From NCBI GenBank assembly GCA_022495005.1, contig JAGYXB010000449.1, positions 310,001 to 374,000 on the forward strand: 64,000 nucleotides of DNA, read 5' to 3'. This DNA is from Rhyacophila brunnea. Taxonomy: Eukaryota > Arthropoda > Insecta > Trichoptera > Rhyacophilidae. Below the pieces are notes generated by a model. That model was not told the DNA's origin. It made no database searches and saw only the letters and a program-made list of their open reading frames with translations. This document shows positions 13,373 through 26,281 of the stretch, in pieces. Each line of letters opens with the position of its first letter. Position 1 is the first letter of the stretch. The position numbers and the translations under genes are program-made.

Positions 13373-13456
13373 GAAACACACGGGTGAGACACCGTACAGC
13401 TGCAGCTATTGCACCAAATCGTTCAGCCGGAAGGAGCACCTCACCAACCACATCAG
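13373..13456 (+). CDS. crol: crol cassette exon D: one zinc finger
   Basis: 84 nt, phase 2/2, encoding (R)KHTGETPY, then CSYCTKSFSRKEHLTNHI. The acceptor gtgcataaag|G is again an AAG site, preceded by mixed purines. The donor is ATCAG|GTGAAC, the weakest donor of the five cassettes (A at intron +5). Finger geometry is complete (C-x2-C-x12-H, the second His supplied by the following KH). Its downstream intron carries the 1.3-kb foldback at 13842-15154. Confidence 0.88.
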
Positions 13457-13841
13457 GTGAACAACCGATCGACCGATCTCTTCTTCTACACCCCCACCCT
13501 CACTCCATGCGATAATTATGTGAAACTATTTAGTATCGTGTTGCATTTCTTTCATTTTCATTATTATCTTATTAGTATTCCTCTTTTTTTTATTTGATCC
13601 TTCTGAATGAATTGATTCCATTGCTCTCGCAATATTTTATTTCACCGTGTAAAATGCAGTTTGTATGTCGATATGACGTACAGCTTAGTACTAATTATGA
13701 CCAGGAGTGCTGTATAATGGCTGAAAATGAAGAATTCTGACTACATTAAAGATTTAAGCCTGAAGAATTAAAATTTTTTTTTTTTATATATTTATGGCAT
13801 TATATCGAGATTTAATGGTCCGTTATAATATAATATTTTAA

Positions 13842-15154
13842 CGGCCCACGTGCTCGTCGTAGGTCGAAATTGAGTTTTTATTGTATTTTCAAACCATGAT
13901 CCTGGACACTCCTTAAACGTTGTAGATAATCTATTTATATAATTTTGAAGCCTTATTTTCCTTTATAGTTATTTTAAACATTTGATGACTGCATAAAGTA
14001 TTTTTGTTACATAAAATAGTATTCTTTTAAACCTCTCGCTCTAATGTTTTAGAATATAGTCATATTTCGGTACATAACTGTGCAGTGGTGTTAAGATTTT
14101 TACATTTATTAATTTTTAGACGCATTTATAAAACCATTAGTATAATTTATTACGAGATAATTTTTGTAAAATATTCACGATAAAAAATTATATTGATAAT
14201 CTCTGTGATCCCAAATTTGACAAGAATTAGGCATTTTATTATTCAAAAAATCGGCAATATTAACACATTTGAAGATGATTCTTAAGATAGTTATTATAAG
14301 CTATGTCTTTGACCATTCAAGTGTGATAAACATCTTATGAATAATGATTGCTTTATAATAATTATTGACCTAAGAATAAGGTAGTGTTTTTTTTGAAATA
14401 CGCCATTTCTTTTGTCATTCCCTAGTGGTTAAGCTACAACATACGGCCGTAGCCATAAATTGACAAACTATAATTAAAGTAGGGAGTAAAATTATGTTAA
14501 CGCGCGTGTTTGAACATGTACATATACGAATTTTTTAAAAAAATGTTTTAAACTGTACATGTGCAAACACGCGCATCAATATCATTTTACTCCCTACTTC
14601 AATTATAGTTTATCAATTTATGGCTACGGCCGTATGTTGTAGCTTAACCACTGGGGAATGACAAAAGAAATGGCGTATTTCAAAAAAACACTACCTTATT
14701 ATAAGTATCTTTAGAATCATCTTCAAATATGTTAACCTTGCCGATTTTTTGAATAATAAAATGCCTAATTCTTGTCAAATTTGGGATCACAGAGGTTATC
14801 AATATAATTTTTTATCGTGAATTTTTTACAAAAATTATCTCGTAATAAATTATACTAATGGTTTTATAAATGCGTTTAAAAATTAATAAAAGTAAAAAAT
14901 CTTAACACCACTGCACAGTTATGTACCGAAATATGACTATATTCTAAAACATTAGAGCCAGAGGTTTAAAAGAATACTATTTTATGTAACAAAAATACTT
15001 TATGCAGTCATCAAATGTTTAAAATAACTATAAAGGATAATAAGGCTTCAAAATTATATAAATAGATTATCTACAACGCTTAAGGAGTGTCCAGGATCAT
15101 GGTTTGAAAATACAATAAAAACTCAATTTTGACCTTCGACGAGCATGTCCCCCC
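13842..15154. mobile_element. 1.3-kb foldback element in the crol D-E intron
   Basis: Two arms of about 600-680 bp in inverted orientation (13842-14520 and about 14554-15154) are separated by only about 35 bp. They are highly similar by eye, with mainly single-base differences and a small gap near 14700. Each outer end abuts TTAA (13838-13841 and 15155-15158). The outer ends read CGGCCCACGTGCTCGTCG and complement GGGGGGACATGCTCGTCG. There is no coding potential. The TTAA flanks suggest piggyBac-type mobilisation, but the ends are not a textbook match. Confidence 0.82.
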
Positions 15155-15344
15155 TTAATACCATTATTTTCTTCATTTAAAAATTGAAAATGAATCCACA
15201 TTTTGTTCATCAATTTGTGTTTTTTTTTGTTTAGTTGGTCAATATCCGCCTTGTACACTGTATTTGATATTATTTAACTTTCTATTGGAGTTTTCGATTG
15301 CACTTGTTTGGATAAGCTATCATTTTAAACCATCTCCGATCCTA

Positions 15345-15438
15345 AAGCCGCACTTAGACCAAGCAAGCGAATGTTTGTTCTTCCCCCACTCCAGCGAAAT
15401 TCTTATGCTCATTCGCTCGCTTGGTCTAAATGCGGTTT
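15345..15438. repeat. Short perfect-looking hairpin (MITE-like)
   Basis: AAGCCGCACTTAGACCAAGC at the left is mirrored by GCTTGGTCTAAATGCGGTTT at the right, a stem of about 30 bp with a loop of about 35 bp. It directly abuts the SINE at 15440. Confidence 0.65.
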
Positions 15439-15439
15439 A

Positions 15440-15606
15440 ATAAGATCACATGGGCCTCTACAGATTTTTTCTTTTTGCAAAAAATGGATATTGGCCATTT
15501 GCTCAACGTATTAGGTCCATACGCTGACTCAAACACAAATTGAAAAACAATGTGTATTTGCCAGACCCAGGACGTTATAGACCGACGCTTAAGCCGCTCG
15601 GCCATC
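15440..15606 (-). repeat. tRNA-Leu-type SINE (SINE1), copy 1
   Basis: On the minus strand it starts GATGGCCGAGCGGCTTAAGC, an A box like that of class II (Leu/Ser) tRNAs, and ends ...CCATGTGATCTTA. The B-box segment is deleted here ('ccaggacgttatag'). The body matches 39777-39992, 53020-53175, 58282-58486 and 63536-63746. Confidence 0.75.
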
Positions 15607-15960
15607 ATTATGACACAAATATCTTTCGTACAAAGTTCACCAAGCATACATCCCTAACATATTCTGAATTCTTCATTATAGGGCTTTCTGATAGTCCTGC
15701 TCTTAATAATTATTAAAATTTCGGTTCAATTCATTATGATATTTCTACTGTCACAATCTTTCTTATCTAGAATCTATTTGTTTTAATACAAACATTATTT
15801 ATTAACACTCAAGTCTCAATACACAAGAAACTGTTAAGTTAAATAAGCATTGATTGATTACTGTTGTATTTTATTTTTTAAACATAACTATTGCCAACTG
15901 TGGCGTATTGTGTTAAACATAAATACAGCCAACTGTAATGTAGTAATATTTGCCGTAAAG

Positions 15961-16044
15961 GAAACACACTGGAGAGACCCCGTACAGCTGTACGTACTGC
16001 ACCAAGTCCTTCAGCCGCAAGGAACACTTGAACAACCACATCAG
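15961..16044 (+). CDS. crol: crol cassette exon E: one zinc finger
   Basis: 84 nt, phase 2/2, encoding (R)KHTGETPY, then CTYCTKSFSRKEHLNNHI. The acceptor is tttgccgtaaag|G, almost the same 12 bases as exon C (tttggcgtaaag). The donor is ATCAG|GTGAGG. Exon E lies only about 0.9 kb from exon F, the closest spacing among the cassettes. Confidence 0.88.
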
Positions 16045-16111
16045 GTGAGGAACAACAACATCATGCCATCTTTTTTTATTATTATTCCCCTCTATCGGTG
16101 ATTCTATGCCA

Positions 16112-16248
16112 GGCGTGCCGTTCTTTCATGCGGGAAAGCGAAGTCCCAGATGAAAGGACGGCCGGCGGAAGATTGATGATGTTACAGTGTCGCTTCAGTT
16201 ATCATCTAGAAAAGTCATGCTCTTTACCCGCATGAAAGAATGTTGATT
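16112..16248. repeat. Imperfect inverted repeat
   Basis: GTTCTTTCATGCGGGAAAGCG is mirrored by CTCTTTACCCGCATGAAAGAA about 100 bp downstream. A small MITE or an intronic RNA hairpin would fit; no target duplication was recognised. Confidence 0.5.
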
Positions 16249-16961
16249 TAATACCGCCTTGTTTTAAGTTTGTTTTTTTTTTACTTTTTTCCTCAATTAA
16301 TGTCCTTGAATTGGATTCAAATGACATTAAATTTTACTGGGTTTTTAATGTTCTAATGGATTTTTTACTTTCTTCGAATAATAATTTATTAAATTTTACT
16401 TAAATTGTTTAATAATGGGACAGTTTTTAACTATTGTTGAAATTAGTAGTATAAACATAATTAATTAGGGTTGAGACACACCATCGGCAAAATAAGATGT
16501 ATGCTGGCCAGATCAACACTACCATTATTGTGTTTAGTTTCTTGGCTGTCACTTTGCGTCCTTCTTTCCTAGACATTTTCTTGAGAATGATCTCTATACC
16601 GAGCAAAGAGGAAAAACACACGGTGAAACCCCAGAATCCGAATACAAAAACAACCAACTGTGAATGTTGCAAGCAAAATATAATTACCACTGTTTAAAGA
16701 CTAATTTCACATAATTCTCTTTCTGGATATACATAATATGGTTGCATTTTTTTGACCGCTGGTGTGCCACTTCCCTTACAATAATTCCATTTCGCGCAAA
16801 CAGTAATATAATATTTATTCAATACGCCATTCAGCAAACTGTCTCACGCATTTAAAGTTTTTATCCGAATCATGATATAGTATCCGTCAAATGCTTTAAA
16901 AAATACCTCCATGTTAAGAATCAATAGAGCTTAGCTAAAAATGATGGTATTTACCATAAAG

Positions 16962-17045
16962 GAAACACACGGGGGAGTACCCGTACACGTGCAGCTACTG
17001 TGCCAAGGCTTTCACGCGGAAAGAGCACCTAACCAACCACACCAG
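16962..17045 (+). CDS. crol: crol cassette exon F: one zinc finger
   Basis: 84 nt, phase 2/2, encoding (R)KHTGEYPY, then CSYCAKAFTRKEHLTNHT. The acceptor is tttaccataaag|G and the donor ACCAG|GTGAGC. Two departures from the other cassettes: the linker has Tyr where the others have Thr (TGEYP, an uncommon linker variant), and the residue before the final Arg is Thr instead of Ile or Val. It also reverts to FTRKEHL, as in exons A and G. Confidence 0.87.
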
Positions 17046-18954
17046 GTGAGCCCGCCACACTTATCACTCATTTCATGTTTTCTGCGCTCGCCGTGTTAGC
17101 GTTTAAACCACCCATTGCGTACAAGTCAGAGACAATTTGCGCTTCCCCGTATGCCTACCATAAAGCAGACATTTTGCCATTGAATAGTAACATTCTGCTA
17201 TCGCATAATCTCGTCGATATGCCAACGATGGTGATCGGACTGCGTTATGTATTTATAGATTGTGCAATGTTTAGGTAAATAAACAATTTGCTTTGGTTTT
17301 GTCATTTTTTTCTTAAATATATATATATATTATGTATGCAATTAGAGTAATGACTCTTCATTCAAATCTCTCAAGGAAAAGAAGATCTATATTTTTGGCA
17401 ATTGAGATTATTTGAATTACATAATGATAACAGTTGTATTTTTTCTACAAAAACATAACGCCTTACAATCATAGGTAGTAAAAACATAGCAGTATTTTTA
17501 TGTTTTTTTTAAATGATATAATAATATGAGTTGTGACAGGTCTCAATGACTTAAAGTCGTTCATCCCACCAGTGATTTTAGCCACAGATTAGGTGTTCAC
17601 AGCTAGAATCAAAGTAGAAACTCGATTATCCAGATAGAGGGTAATGAATTGTATTATTGACATCCAATATTTCAACCATGGCCCACTAGTCAGGCCGTGA
17701 CCCGAAACTGTAAACATTGATGATAGTGCTAGTTATTGCTTGTACTTAACTGTTTTGTAGAAAATGATAAATGTTGCATATTTACATGAATGGTAATAAT
17801 TTTAATGAAATATGCAATCAAAATTCTTCATTTATTGTGAACAGGTTACCTTGCCTTGCAAACCAATCATCCTTATAGGGACTAATGCTCATGGCCTGGG
17901 TGATTTTGCCATCGAGCCCAATCCGTTTTCCACGCTTCTGGTGCGCAGGACCTATCAGTGGAAAATCCTTTGCATTCTTGATTTTGTCCTATCTGAGAGC
18001 TGTTACTCGTCCCCTCCGAACCCGACCCAATATTATGTTGTCATCCCCCCTACTGGTTGTATGACAGAAAAATTGGGGAGTATGGCCTATGCAAACTGAG
18101 AATAGTCGCTGAGTGAGTTCGCTGATGATTGACTTCTCTAATTGGCTGTCTCGTGGATTCTCAGTGATGCCTCCATCACCACATTTTGAATGTGTATAGC
18201 TTCCGTCTTTCTCTTGCCCTAAAGGTCCAAGTCGTGGAGGCATATATACAAATTGGAAAGACACAGATTCTTGCCAGACGCATTTTAGTCATGCTGTAAT
18301 GTTTTTACTCTTTCAAATTGGTGTCAATTTTTCGAGTGGCATAACCACCCATATATTCACCAAAATACAATATTGTTTTAATACATCAGAGCCCATGGGT
18401 GGCGGCAGAGTGGTTGGGGTGCGCGATTCGATCAGTTTACGCTGTTATTTAGGGCATGACGCCACCCAGGTCATTTGCCCATTATTTCGGTTATTGATCC
18501 CATCGACTCTAATAATTGTCACCAACTGATTGCTCATGATAGATTTTCAGATATCTCCATATAATATATCCACTTTTTGAGATAATGAAGTGCAAATGCT
18601 AATAAATGTCCTAGACATATTTTGAGCAGTTTGTTGAAATGTTTGGAAATCCATGCATCATTAGATCCGGCAAAGATATCAGCTCGCTATCGGTTTGTGA
18701 CGAATCATTTTCCTTGAAGTTGATACATTTAATGACACAGAAATAAAAAAAATCTTATTCTCTTCTGGATGCGAATGTTGACAAATTTCATAAAAATTAT
18801 TTCTAGTGATTTCAAACAATTTTTCAAAACTGGAACACAAAAGTATTGTGTTTTTTTTGCATACATTTCGTAATTTCTGTCGCGTTGATTTTGAATCAAT
18901 GGGGTTTTACTGTTTAACTATGTACCTACCTATTGAAGGTTGGACAATAAGTTT
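17046..18954. other. crol intron F-G, first part
   Basis: No gene recognised. A pogo-like end ('gtagaaactcgattatcc') lies near 17608, and another related end ('caatggggttttactgttta') at about 18898-18917 resembles the TIR of 32166-32352; neither has a visible partner. Confidence 0.35.
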
Positions 18955-19420
18955 TACATAAATAATTACAAATATAAAAAGAACTTTTTATAAACAACAT
19001 TTTTAAATTTTCTGTTCAATTATTATGCTAAATATGCTCAAACTTGTACTTGATATGAAGTAAATAAAAAACAATATAGAATACTGAAATGTCATTTTGA
19101 TTTCTATAGTAACGCATGTATATATTAGTAATTTAGTTGCTATGACCACCCACTTAGCAACCAATAATAGTGGATTGGATTACGGATTTCCTTCCGAAAT
19201 AACTTTTCATACACAACAGAATTAACTGAAAATGCATTCAATTCTACTTAAAGATGGCTAGAAGTATTAAAAGAATCCATTGGCATCGTGTTCTGATATA
19301 TTCAAAAAGTTTCAAATGTATAGCTAGTCGGGAAGTTAGTTAAAAATCGATTGCAAGATTTGTACTGGATAAACAACCATCGGACAAATAAGAATACGAG
19401 CTAATAAAAACGTTGTAAAA
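18955..19420 (+). repeat. Dispersed repeat shared with the CHMP6 intron, copy 1
   Basis: Runs of near identity to 38165-38540 in the same orientation, e.g. AACGCATGTATATATTA, AACTTTTCATACA, AACAGAATTAACTGAAAATG and GGACAAATAAGAATACGAGC. No tRNA-like head or TIR was recognised, so the class is unknown. Confidence 0.7.
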
Positions 19421-20258
19421 TATTAACAACCAATGCCATTTGGTAGAAAAATTCAAATTTAATAAATAAAATGTAAACAACCAAAATTATCGATCTATGT
19501 TGCCTTTTTGGTTAGTATTGACTATTGAACGAATCTCTGATTGTATACGTATTTAACAAATGAAAACTTTATTCGATTTAGCGCAAATTTTTTTTTATCT
19601 ATAATGGATAACATTGATTACAGACATATTCATGGCACAAACTTATATCGAACTGACAAATCACATGCCGATTACAAGACTATGTACCACTTTTTAGATT
19701 CAATAACTCATTTATGAGACGCGTGAGACTGTCATTTTTGTAATATGCTATTTTTGCCTGAAGAAAAATGCAAAAAAATATTTCTTCCATTAAAATAAAT
19801 ACACAGTATTTCTTCTGATTTATCATGCATTATTTGAAATAATGATAATCTTGCACTCAGTGTGCGTAATATGGTATACATACACATTACAGTACATACT
19901 GTCGACGTTGCTAAGCCAAGAGGATGTTAATTTACAATTTTACAACAATTTGGAAAAAGAATTTTATTGCTTCTTCACTAACTAGACTACCCGGTCAAAA
20001 AATAACTTCACCTAACAACTCCTACTGATGCACTTTTCAGGCGCTGAATATGTCATTGCAAACAGACTAACGACGTAAATAACTCGTTTTCCCCCTCATG
20101 TCCCTAACGCCCTTTTGGCTTAACACCCTCGATATTATCACTTCAGTGTCTGTATTCTTTCATTGTAAATATTTTTGTAGTCTCCTGTATTTTGATGTGG
20201 ATACGTGAGAGGTTACCAATACTTTTGCCTGATGCGGGTTTTGCGCTTTGCCTTGCAG

Positions 20259-20426
20259 GATCCACACGGGCGAGTCGCCCCACCGTTGCGAGCTGTGCCA
20301 GAAGACGTTCACTCGGAAGGAGCACCTGACCAACCACCTGCGCCAGCACACGGGCGACACCCCGCACTGCTGCAATGTATGCAGCAAGCCCTTCACCCGC
20401 AAGGAGCACCTCATAACGCACATGAG
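20259..20426 (+). CDS. crol: crol exon G: two zinc fingers
   Basis: 168 nt (2 x 84), phase 2/2, with a strong acceptor (gctttgccttgcag|G) and donor ATGAG|GTATGA. It encodes (R)IHTGESPH, then CELCQKTFTRKEHLTNHL and CNVCSKPFTRKEHLITHM, joined by RQHTGDTPHC. The second finger, with CNVC, PFTRKEHLI and a preceding D(T/N)PHC linker, closely resembles the corresponding C-terminal finger of crooked legs as I know it. This exon is invariant in type and, unlike the cassettes, has a conventional CAG acceptor. Confidence 0.92.
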
Positions 20427-20769
20427 GTATGAGGTGTCTCTGTCACGCCATCCACATTTTACAATCTTAAGAGCCTTACATACTGATTATGATTACTTTG
20501 GGTTCTGGTTTGGTACAAGAAAAATCATCCAGGCTTAAGAATAATTTACCACTAGCAGTGTAAACCTTCAGTTCAATTGTCAAGTTTAGAACATCGACAA
20601 ACCCCCCACTATTGTGTTTTTCAAATCAAACTCGGATACTGTTGAAATTCTGCCATGTAAAATATTAATAATAAAAAAAGACAAATCAAAACAATTAGTT
20701 TTTTAATCTTAAAAACCGTTTCAAAATGAACAGAGCACAACGTAACAAAGCAAAAATAAATACTTTACT

Positions 20770-20992
20770 ATTTTTTTTATTCAAAGAATATTCACAAGAT
20801 TTAAGAATATAACATTCTTTTTATTAAACATACATAATTTGGAAAAATATATAACCAATAGAAATAATCTTTTTTGAAAAAAAATACGACACCCAGCAGG
20901 TTTGAACCTACGTCTCTGCTTCAGAGAGTAGGTATTGTAAGAACCATTAGTTAAAATTCATCGCAATTAGTATAATAGCGTAGTGGTCAGAA
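20770..20992 (-). repeat. tRNA-derived SINE (SINE2), copy 1
   Basis: The minus strand carries the B box GTAGGTTCAAACCTGCTGGG followed by a body containing TTATATATTTTTCCAAATTA and an AT-rich tail. The body matches 50645-51012, 51205-51310 and 59456-59650. It lies in the G-H intron. Confidence 0.65.
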
Positions 20993-21606
20993 GAGAATCC
21001 TGCTGAGTAATTTCAAATATTATGTGTTCAAAAAATAAATAAGTTAATAACTTCATTTGTAATGGCTATATTAGAAGAATTGGAGGAAGAAATTTTACGA
21101 CAAATGATGAACTTGACTAAAGATGCTAAAAATAACGTGTTCAGACGTGCCTTGTGGCTTGTTTGGTATTTAGTGAGAGGTGGTGAGGGTGCTACTTGAC
21201 CGAAAAAATAGAACAAAATGGATTGACTTAACTAAATGATTTTTACTAAATTACTCGACTAAATTTGTCTGTTCATACATGTTTAGTTACTAAATTAGTT
21301 GATTAGTCCGAACCGGCCTTAAAGGACAGTAAAGATTTGTTTTTTTTTTTTAATATTAATTAATACAATTGGTTTTATTTAGAGGTTGATCATTTTAAGA
21401 AGTCCTACTGCAAAATCTAGCAGATAATTTTATTTTTCATAATTTCAAGGTTTTGCTTAATCTTTGCACTTTTATACTAGGGTTCCAAAAAATTAAAGGG
21501 TAAGGTTCTGCAGGTGCTTGCAGATGTTATAAGTTTGACAACCTGACTTACATCAAATGACAATTTTGAGTGCTATGAAATGTCCATCCGGCTAGATATA
21601 TGATAG

Positions 21607-23043
<1,437 letters not shown>

Positions 23044-23375
23044 GTCACCTGGTGTCTCATAGGCGCTCCCACACGGGTGAGCGTCCGCACACATGTCTGC
23101 AGTGCGGCAAGACCTTCGTCGAGAAAGGCAACATGGTACGTCACATGCGCAAGCATGAACTGGATGGGACTGTTGTCCCCGTGGGAGCCGGCAGCGATAC
23201 CCTAAACCTGAACCCAGCTTCGGAGAACAGCGTGGGCGCAGCAGAGGGCGTGGCAGCTGACTCGCCATTACCTACTCCGCAGACCCCTTCTTCCCTGCCG
23301 CAACAGCCAGGGGGAATTGTCAGCGCCCCTGTCGGCTCACAGCAACCTACACCGCTTATGCACATGACCGGACAG
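23044..23375 (+). CDS. crol: crol exon I: end of finger 11, last finger, low-complexity tail
   Basis: 332 nt, phase 1 in (gatttacag|GT), phase 0 out (GGACAG|GTGGGT). It completes the CKGHLVSHRRSH finger and encodes the final finger CLQCGKTFVEKGNMVRHMRKH. After it comes a tail of about 75 residues rich in Pro, Ala, Gly, Ser and Gln, with no recognisable domain, typical of a disordered transcription-factor tail. The C-terminal finger with FVE(K/R)GN(M/L)xRHM is the counterpart of the last crol finger. The abrupt rise in GC relative to the flanks also supports coding. Confidence 0.92.
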
Positions 23376-23524
23376 GTGGGTCTCATTTTATTCCTTTGTC
23401 TAAAGACTATATTTGGCATACGTACTAAGAAGGCATAATAGAAATTATTGATACCAGGAGTGGATTATCAAGTATTTTTTTTACATTATTTGCTGGATTC
23501 TAAGATGTTTGCTTTTTCACCCAG

Positions 23525-23632
23525 GTGATATCGGAAGCAGCCGGATCAACAGCGCAACGAGCAGGGGGAGTGCTTCATCACCCGGGACAGCAGCCCGCCA
23601 TGCCCCATCATCCCGTTGTCGTCAACTACTAA
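23525..23632 (+). CDS. crol: crol exon J: C-terminus and stop
   Basis: 108 nt including TAA, phase 0, acceptor gctttttcacccag|G. It encodes a His/Pro/Gln-rich end finishing in MPHHPVVVNY. A terminal HPVV(x)Y resembles the end of the fly crooked legs protein, which is independent support outside the fingers. The fly gene is known as an ecdysone-inducible regulator acting in metamorphosis and cell proliferation; nothing in this sequence tests that role here. The fly protein has more fingers; about 12 complete fingers are visible here, with more expected upstream. Confidence 0.88.
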   Translation: MISEAAGSTAQRAGGVLHHPGQQPAMPHHPVVVNY

Positions 23633-24686
23633 ACATCATCAACCGCTCGCCATATCACTTTCGCGCAGCTGCCCGCTTGCCATTGGACAGATTCCCTCTT
23701 GCCTCTATCTAAATGAGTCTCTTGACACCTCGATGAAAGACAGGACCAATCATCAGATCTGTACGGCTATCACCATGGGAACCCTTTGAATATTACTCGG
23801 AAATAGTCTAAAGTGTTTTTGTTTCAACCGTGCGCGGGTTTTTTGTTATTGGCAGTGTATAAAATTACTGTTTTGTAATATTTTTGTGAGCATCGATTGC
23901 CCCATTGATTCGGCGGTTATCCTTCTATCCTCAGACATAAAGGCGATCCTCAACAGGGCGTGTGTAGGTGCTGTATTACGCATTACGCTCAAGTTAATGC
24001 AGGAATAAGCCTGGATATAAACAGAAGATTGTCGTTCCTAATCATTCTGCTGAGACTGAAACGCTAGTGTTTTTTTTATTAAATGAATTAATTAATAGTT
24101 AATCGCTTTTGTGAATTATATTTTTTTTATTTTTCGGCAACACGCTAAGAATGTATCATAATTTCATTCACCTGTGAAGAAGGAAAAGGTTGTTTGTGCG
24201 TCATTACCGATCTTGCATTCTTATCTCATAAATTGATTTATTGCACATAGTGATAAGTTCAAACAAAATACGTTGGGTCAAACTAAATATGTATAGATAC
24301 TCAAACTAAGATTAATTAGGATCGTATAGTCTGGTAGTCGGGCATGTACAATGTGTATTTTCTTCATATTTTGACGCTTAGAGTTGATTGTAAATTTCAT
24401 TCTCAAGGAAAAATCTGGAAACATCAGCATAAGAGGAAGAAATTATATATGCAACGAATATGATTATCGGACTGTGCTGAAAGTGCTGTTTCAATCATCG
24501 TTAACATTACAATTTGATTAGCCTCCTACACGCTGTCCAACCACTTTAGTTTGAATTTTTTGAACCTTCTTTTCTCTTATAGTCTATGTAATAGAAGCCT
24601 CTTGGTTGATTGGGTGTCCTTTTTTTGAGACATGGTCATTGCAACTTACTTTCACTATTAGTGACACTAATTTTCTAACCGGTAGG
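23633..24686 (+). other. crol 3' flank / probable 3' UTR
   Basis: No further coding. No convincing AATAAA occurs in the first kilobase after the stop; candidates occur only much further on (for example 25198-25203 and about 29867). The transcript end therefore cannot be placed. Confidence 0.45.
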
Positions 24687-25098
24687 CAACGTTCCCTCTA
24701 ATTTTTCTATTCTCTGTACGGATCATCAACGCATCTAATCAGTGGCGTAACTAGGGCTGGTGTCACTCGTCAGTGACAGGCATCACCTGGTGCGGTAAAT
24801 TTACAATTTCTCATTAAAACTTGTATTTTTAAGGTATTTATTGATTTCAGTGATTTTATATAATAATAACACTAACAACGCTGATCCCGCTCAATGTAAA
24901 ATTTCTCTTGCGTGCTCGCGTTAGTCGCACTTCGCCTTCCGAGAAATGAGTCGAAGAATTGTGCATGTGATGGTTTCGTGCATTCGAGCAAAAAAAGGAA
25001 ACTTTTACAATATTTTGTGTCAGGACTGCTGGGGATGAAAACATGTGTGCGGACACATTTTGGTAGGTGTGCGCGTGCACACCTTACAGGGAACATTG
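24687..25098. mobile_element. hAT-like MITE
   Basis: 412 bp, ends CAACGTTCCCTCTAATTTTT and complement CAATGTTCCCTGTAAGGTGT, with flanks ccggtagg and gcggtagg (7 of 8). A sub-terminal GTGTGCGCGTGCACACC palindrome lies at the right. Within it, at about 24741, CAGTGGCGTAACTAGGG looks like one end of another hAT element whose partner is not visible. Confidence 0.7.
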
Positions 25099-25106
25099 GC
25101 GGTAGG

Positions 25107-26281
25107 TTGCTAGTTTGAAACCCGCTGTCGTATCAAATTCACGTGTTGTTTTCACAAGCACGAATGACGAAATCAAAAAAATCATTTCTGCTTATATAAT
25201 AAATTAAATACATAATAATATTGTATGTATATATTATATACATATATTGTTTTAAGCACTACAACAGGCCTTGAAGACCAGACCAGTAGTGTAACAATCA
25301 CAAACACCCAGATTTTGAGAAAATCACGTAAATATATTGTGACCTCACTAAGAAAAGTGAATATCTTGCTTTAGTGGCATTGTCTTGACTAACTTTCAGA
25401 TCGTCATGTATGAAATTCAATGTGAAATCTAAATATACTGCCATCTAGCAACAGAGACCCGTACACTATTAGAATGTGATTGTTCTGAATATACGTGCAA
25501 ATGACCTTTTGTTTTCGAGGTGACATTTCATTGATATAGCTTGTCAAATTTCATGTTTGTTTTTTGTCCTTGGGAGAATCGTAAGCAGTGTGCAGTTAAG
25601 ACGCTTGACTAAATTCAACGCAGACTTGATAATAAAAATCAATTTATAAGATTATTATTTATTACAATGAGAGACATCAACTAAATGACCAATTAATTAT
25701 CGAGTGTTTTCTTTGAAATCGAAATGTTAGTGTGAATATGATTAACTACCGTTGTATCATAATATTATAATTGTTGGTAGATCAATCGTCGTAACTCTCC
25801 CCCTAGGGCTTAGGGGGCGGGTGTTGGGAAACAATAACATTTGTTATTTTGTATACAGCCGATGTGAAGCTAATCGGATCCAGTGAAACTTTGATATTTT
25901 TAATAGTGTGAATATATAGGGAAATCATTATTTGTATATTTATTTAATATAGCATTAAAATTATTGTTAAGGAAGAATAATGTTAATCGTACGTACGTGT
26001 AAATATTATTGAATCATCGATTGAATGTTTCAGAATTGAAGTGTTGGAAGGCGTTTTTGTTATTTATTATACTGCATGCATCGAACACATTATATCATTA
26101 CTATTCAGGAAAAATTTACTATCATGGTTTTAAAATAATATTCATTGAAGGTTGCTTTTACATATCTGCAGCTCTATTCGAACCTGATGCGAGTGAGTGT
26201 TCTCATACATGGTTGTATCCGCGATAAATGATATCTCTATTCTGAATATATCGACCGCGGAGAGTTTGACGTTTGTTCAGA
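25107..26281. other. Intergenic or 3' UTR, nothing recognised
   Basis: AT-rich without domain-like reading frames or paired TIRs that I could see. Confidence 0.3.

Noticed and set aside
17812..18529. Several open frames of 76-95 codons on both strands
   Set aside because: Overlap each other on opposite strands, with no recognisable motif or exon context.
20143..20421. Open frames antisense to crol exon G
   Set aside because: Mirror images of the finger exon; the sense strand has C2H2 spacing, linkers and splice sites.
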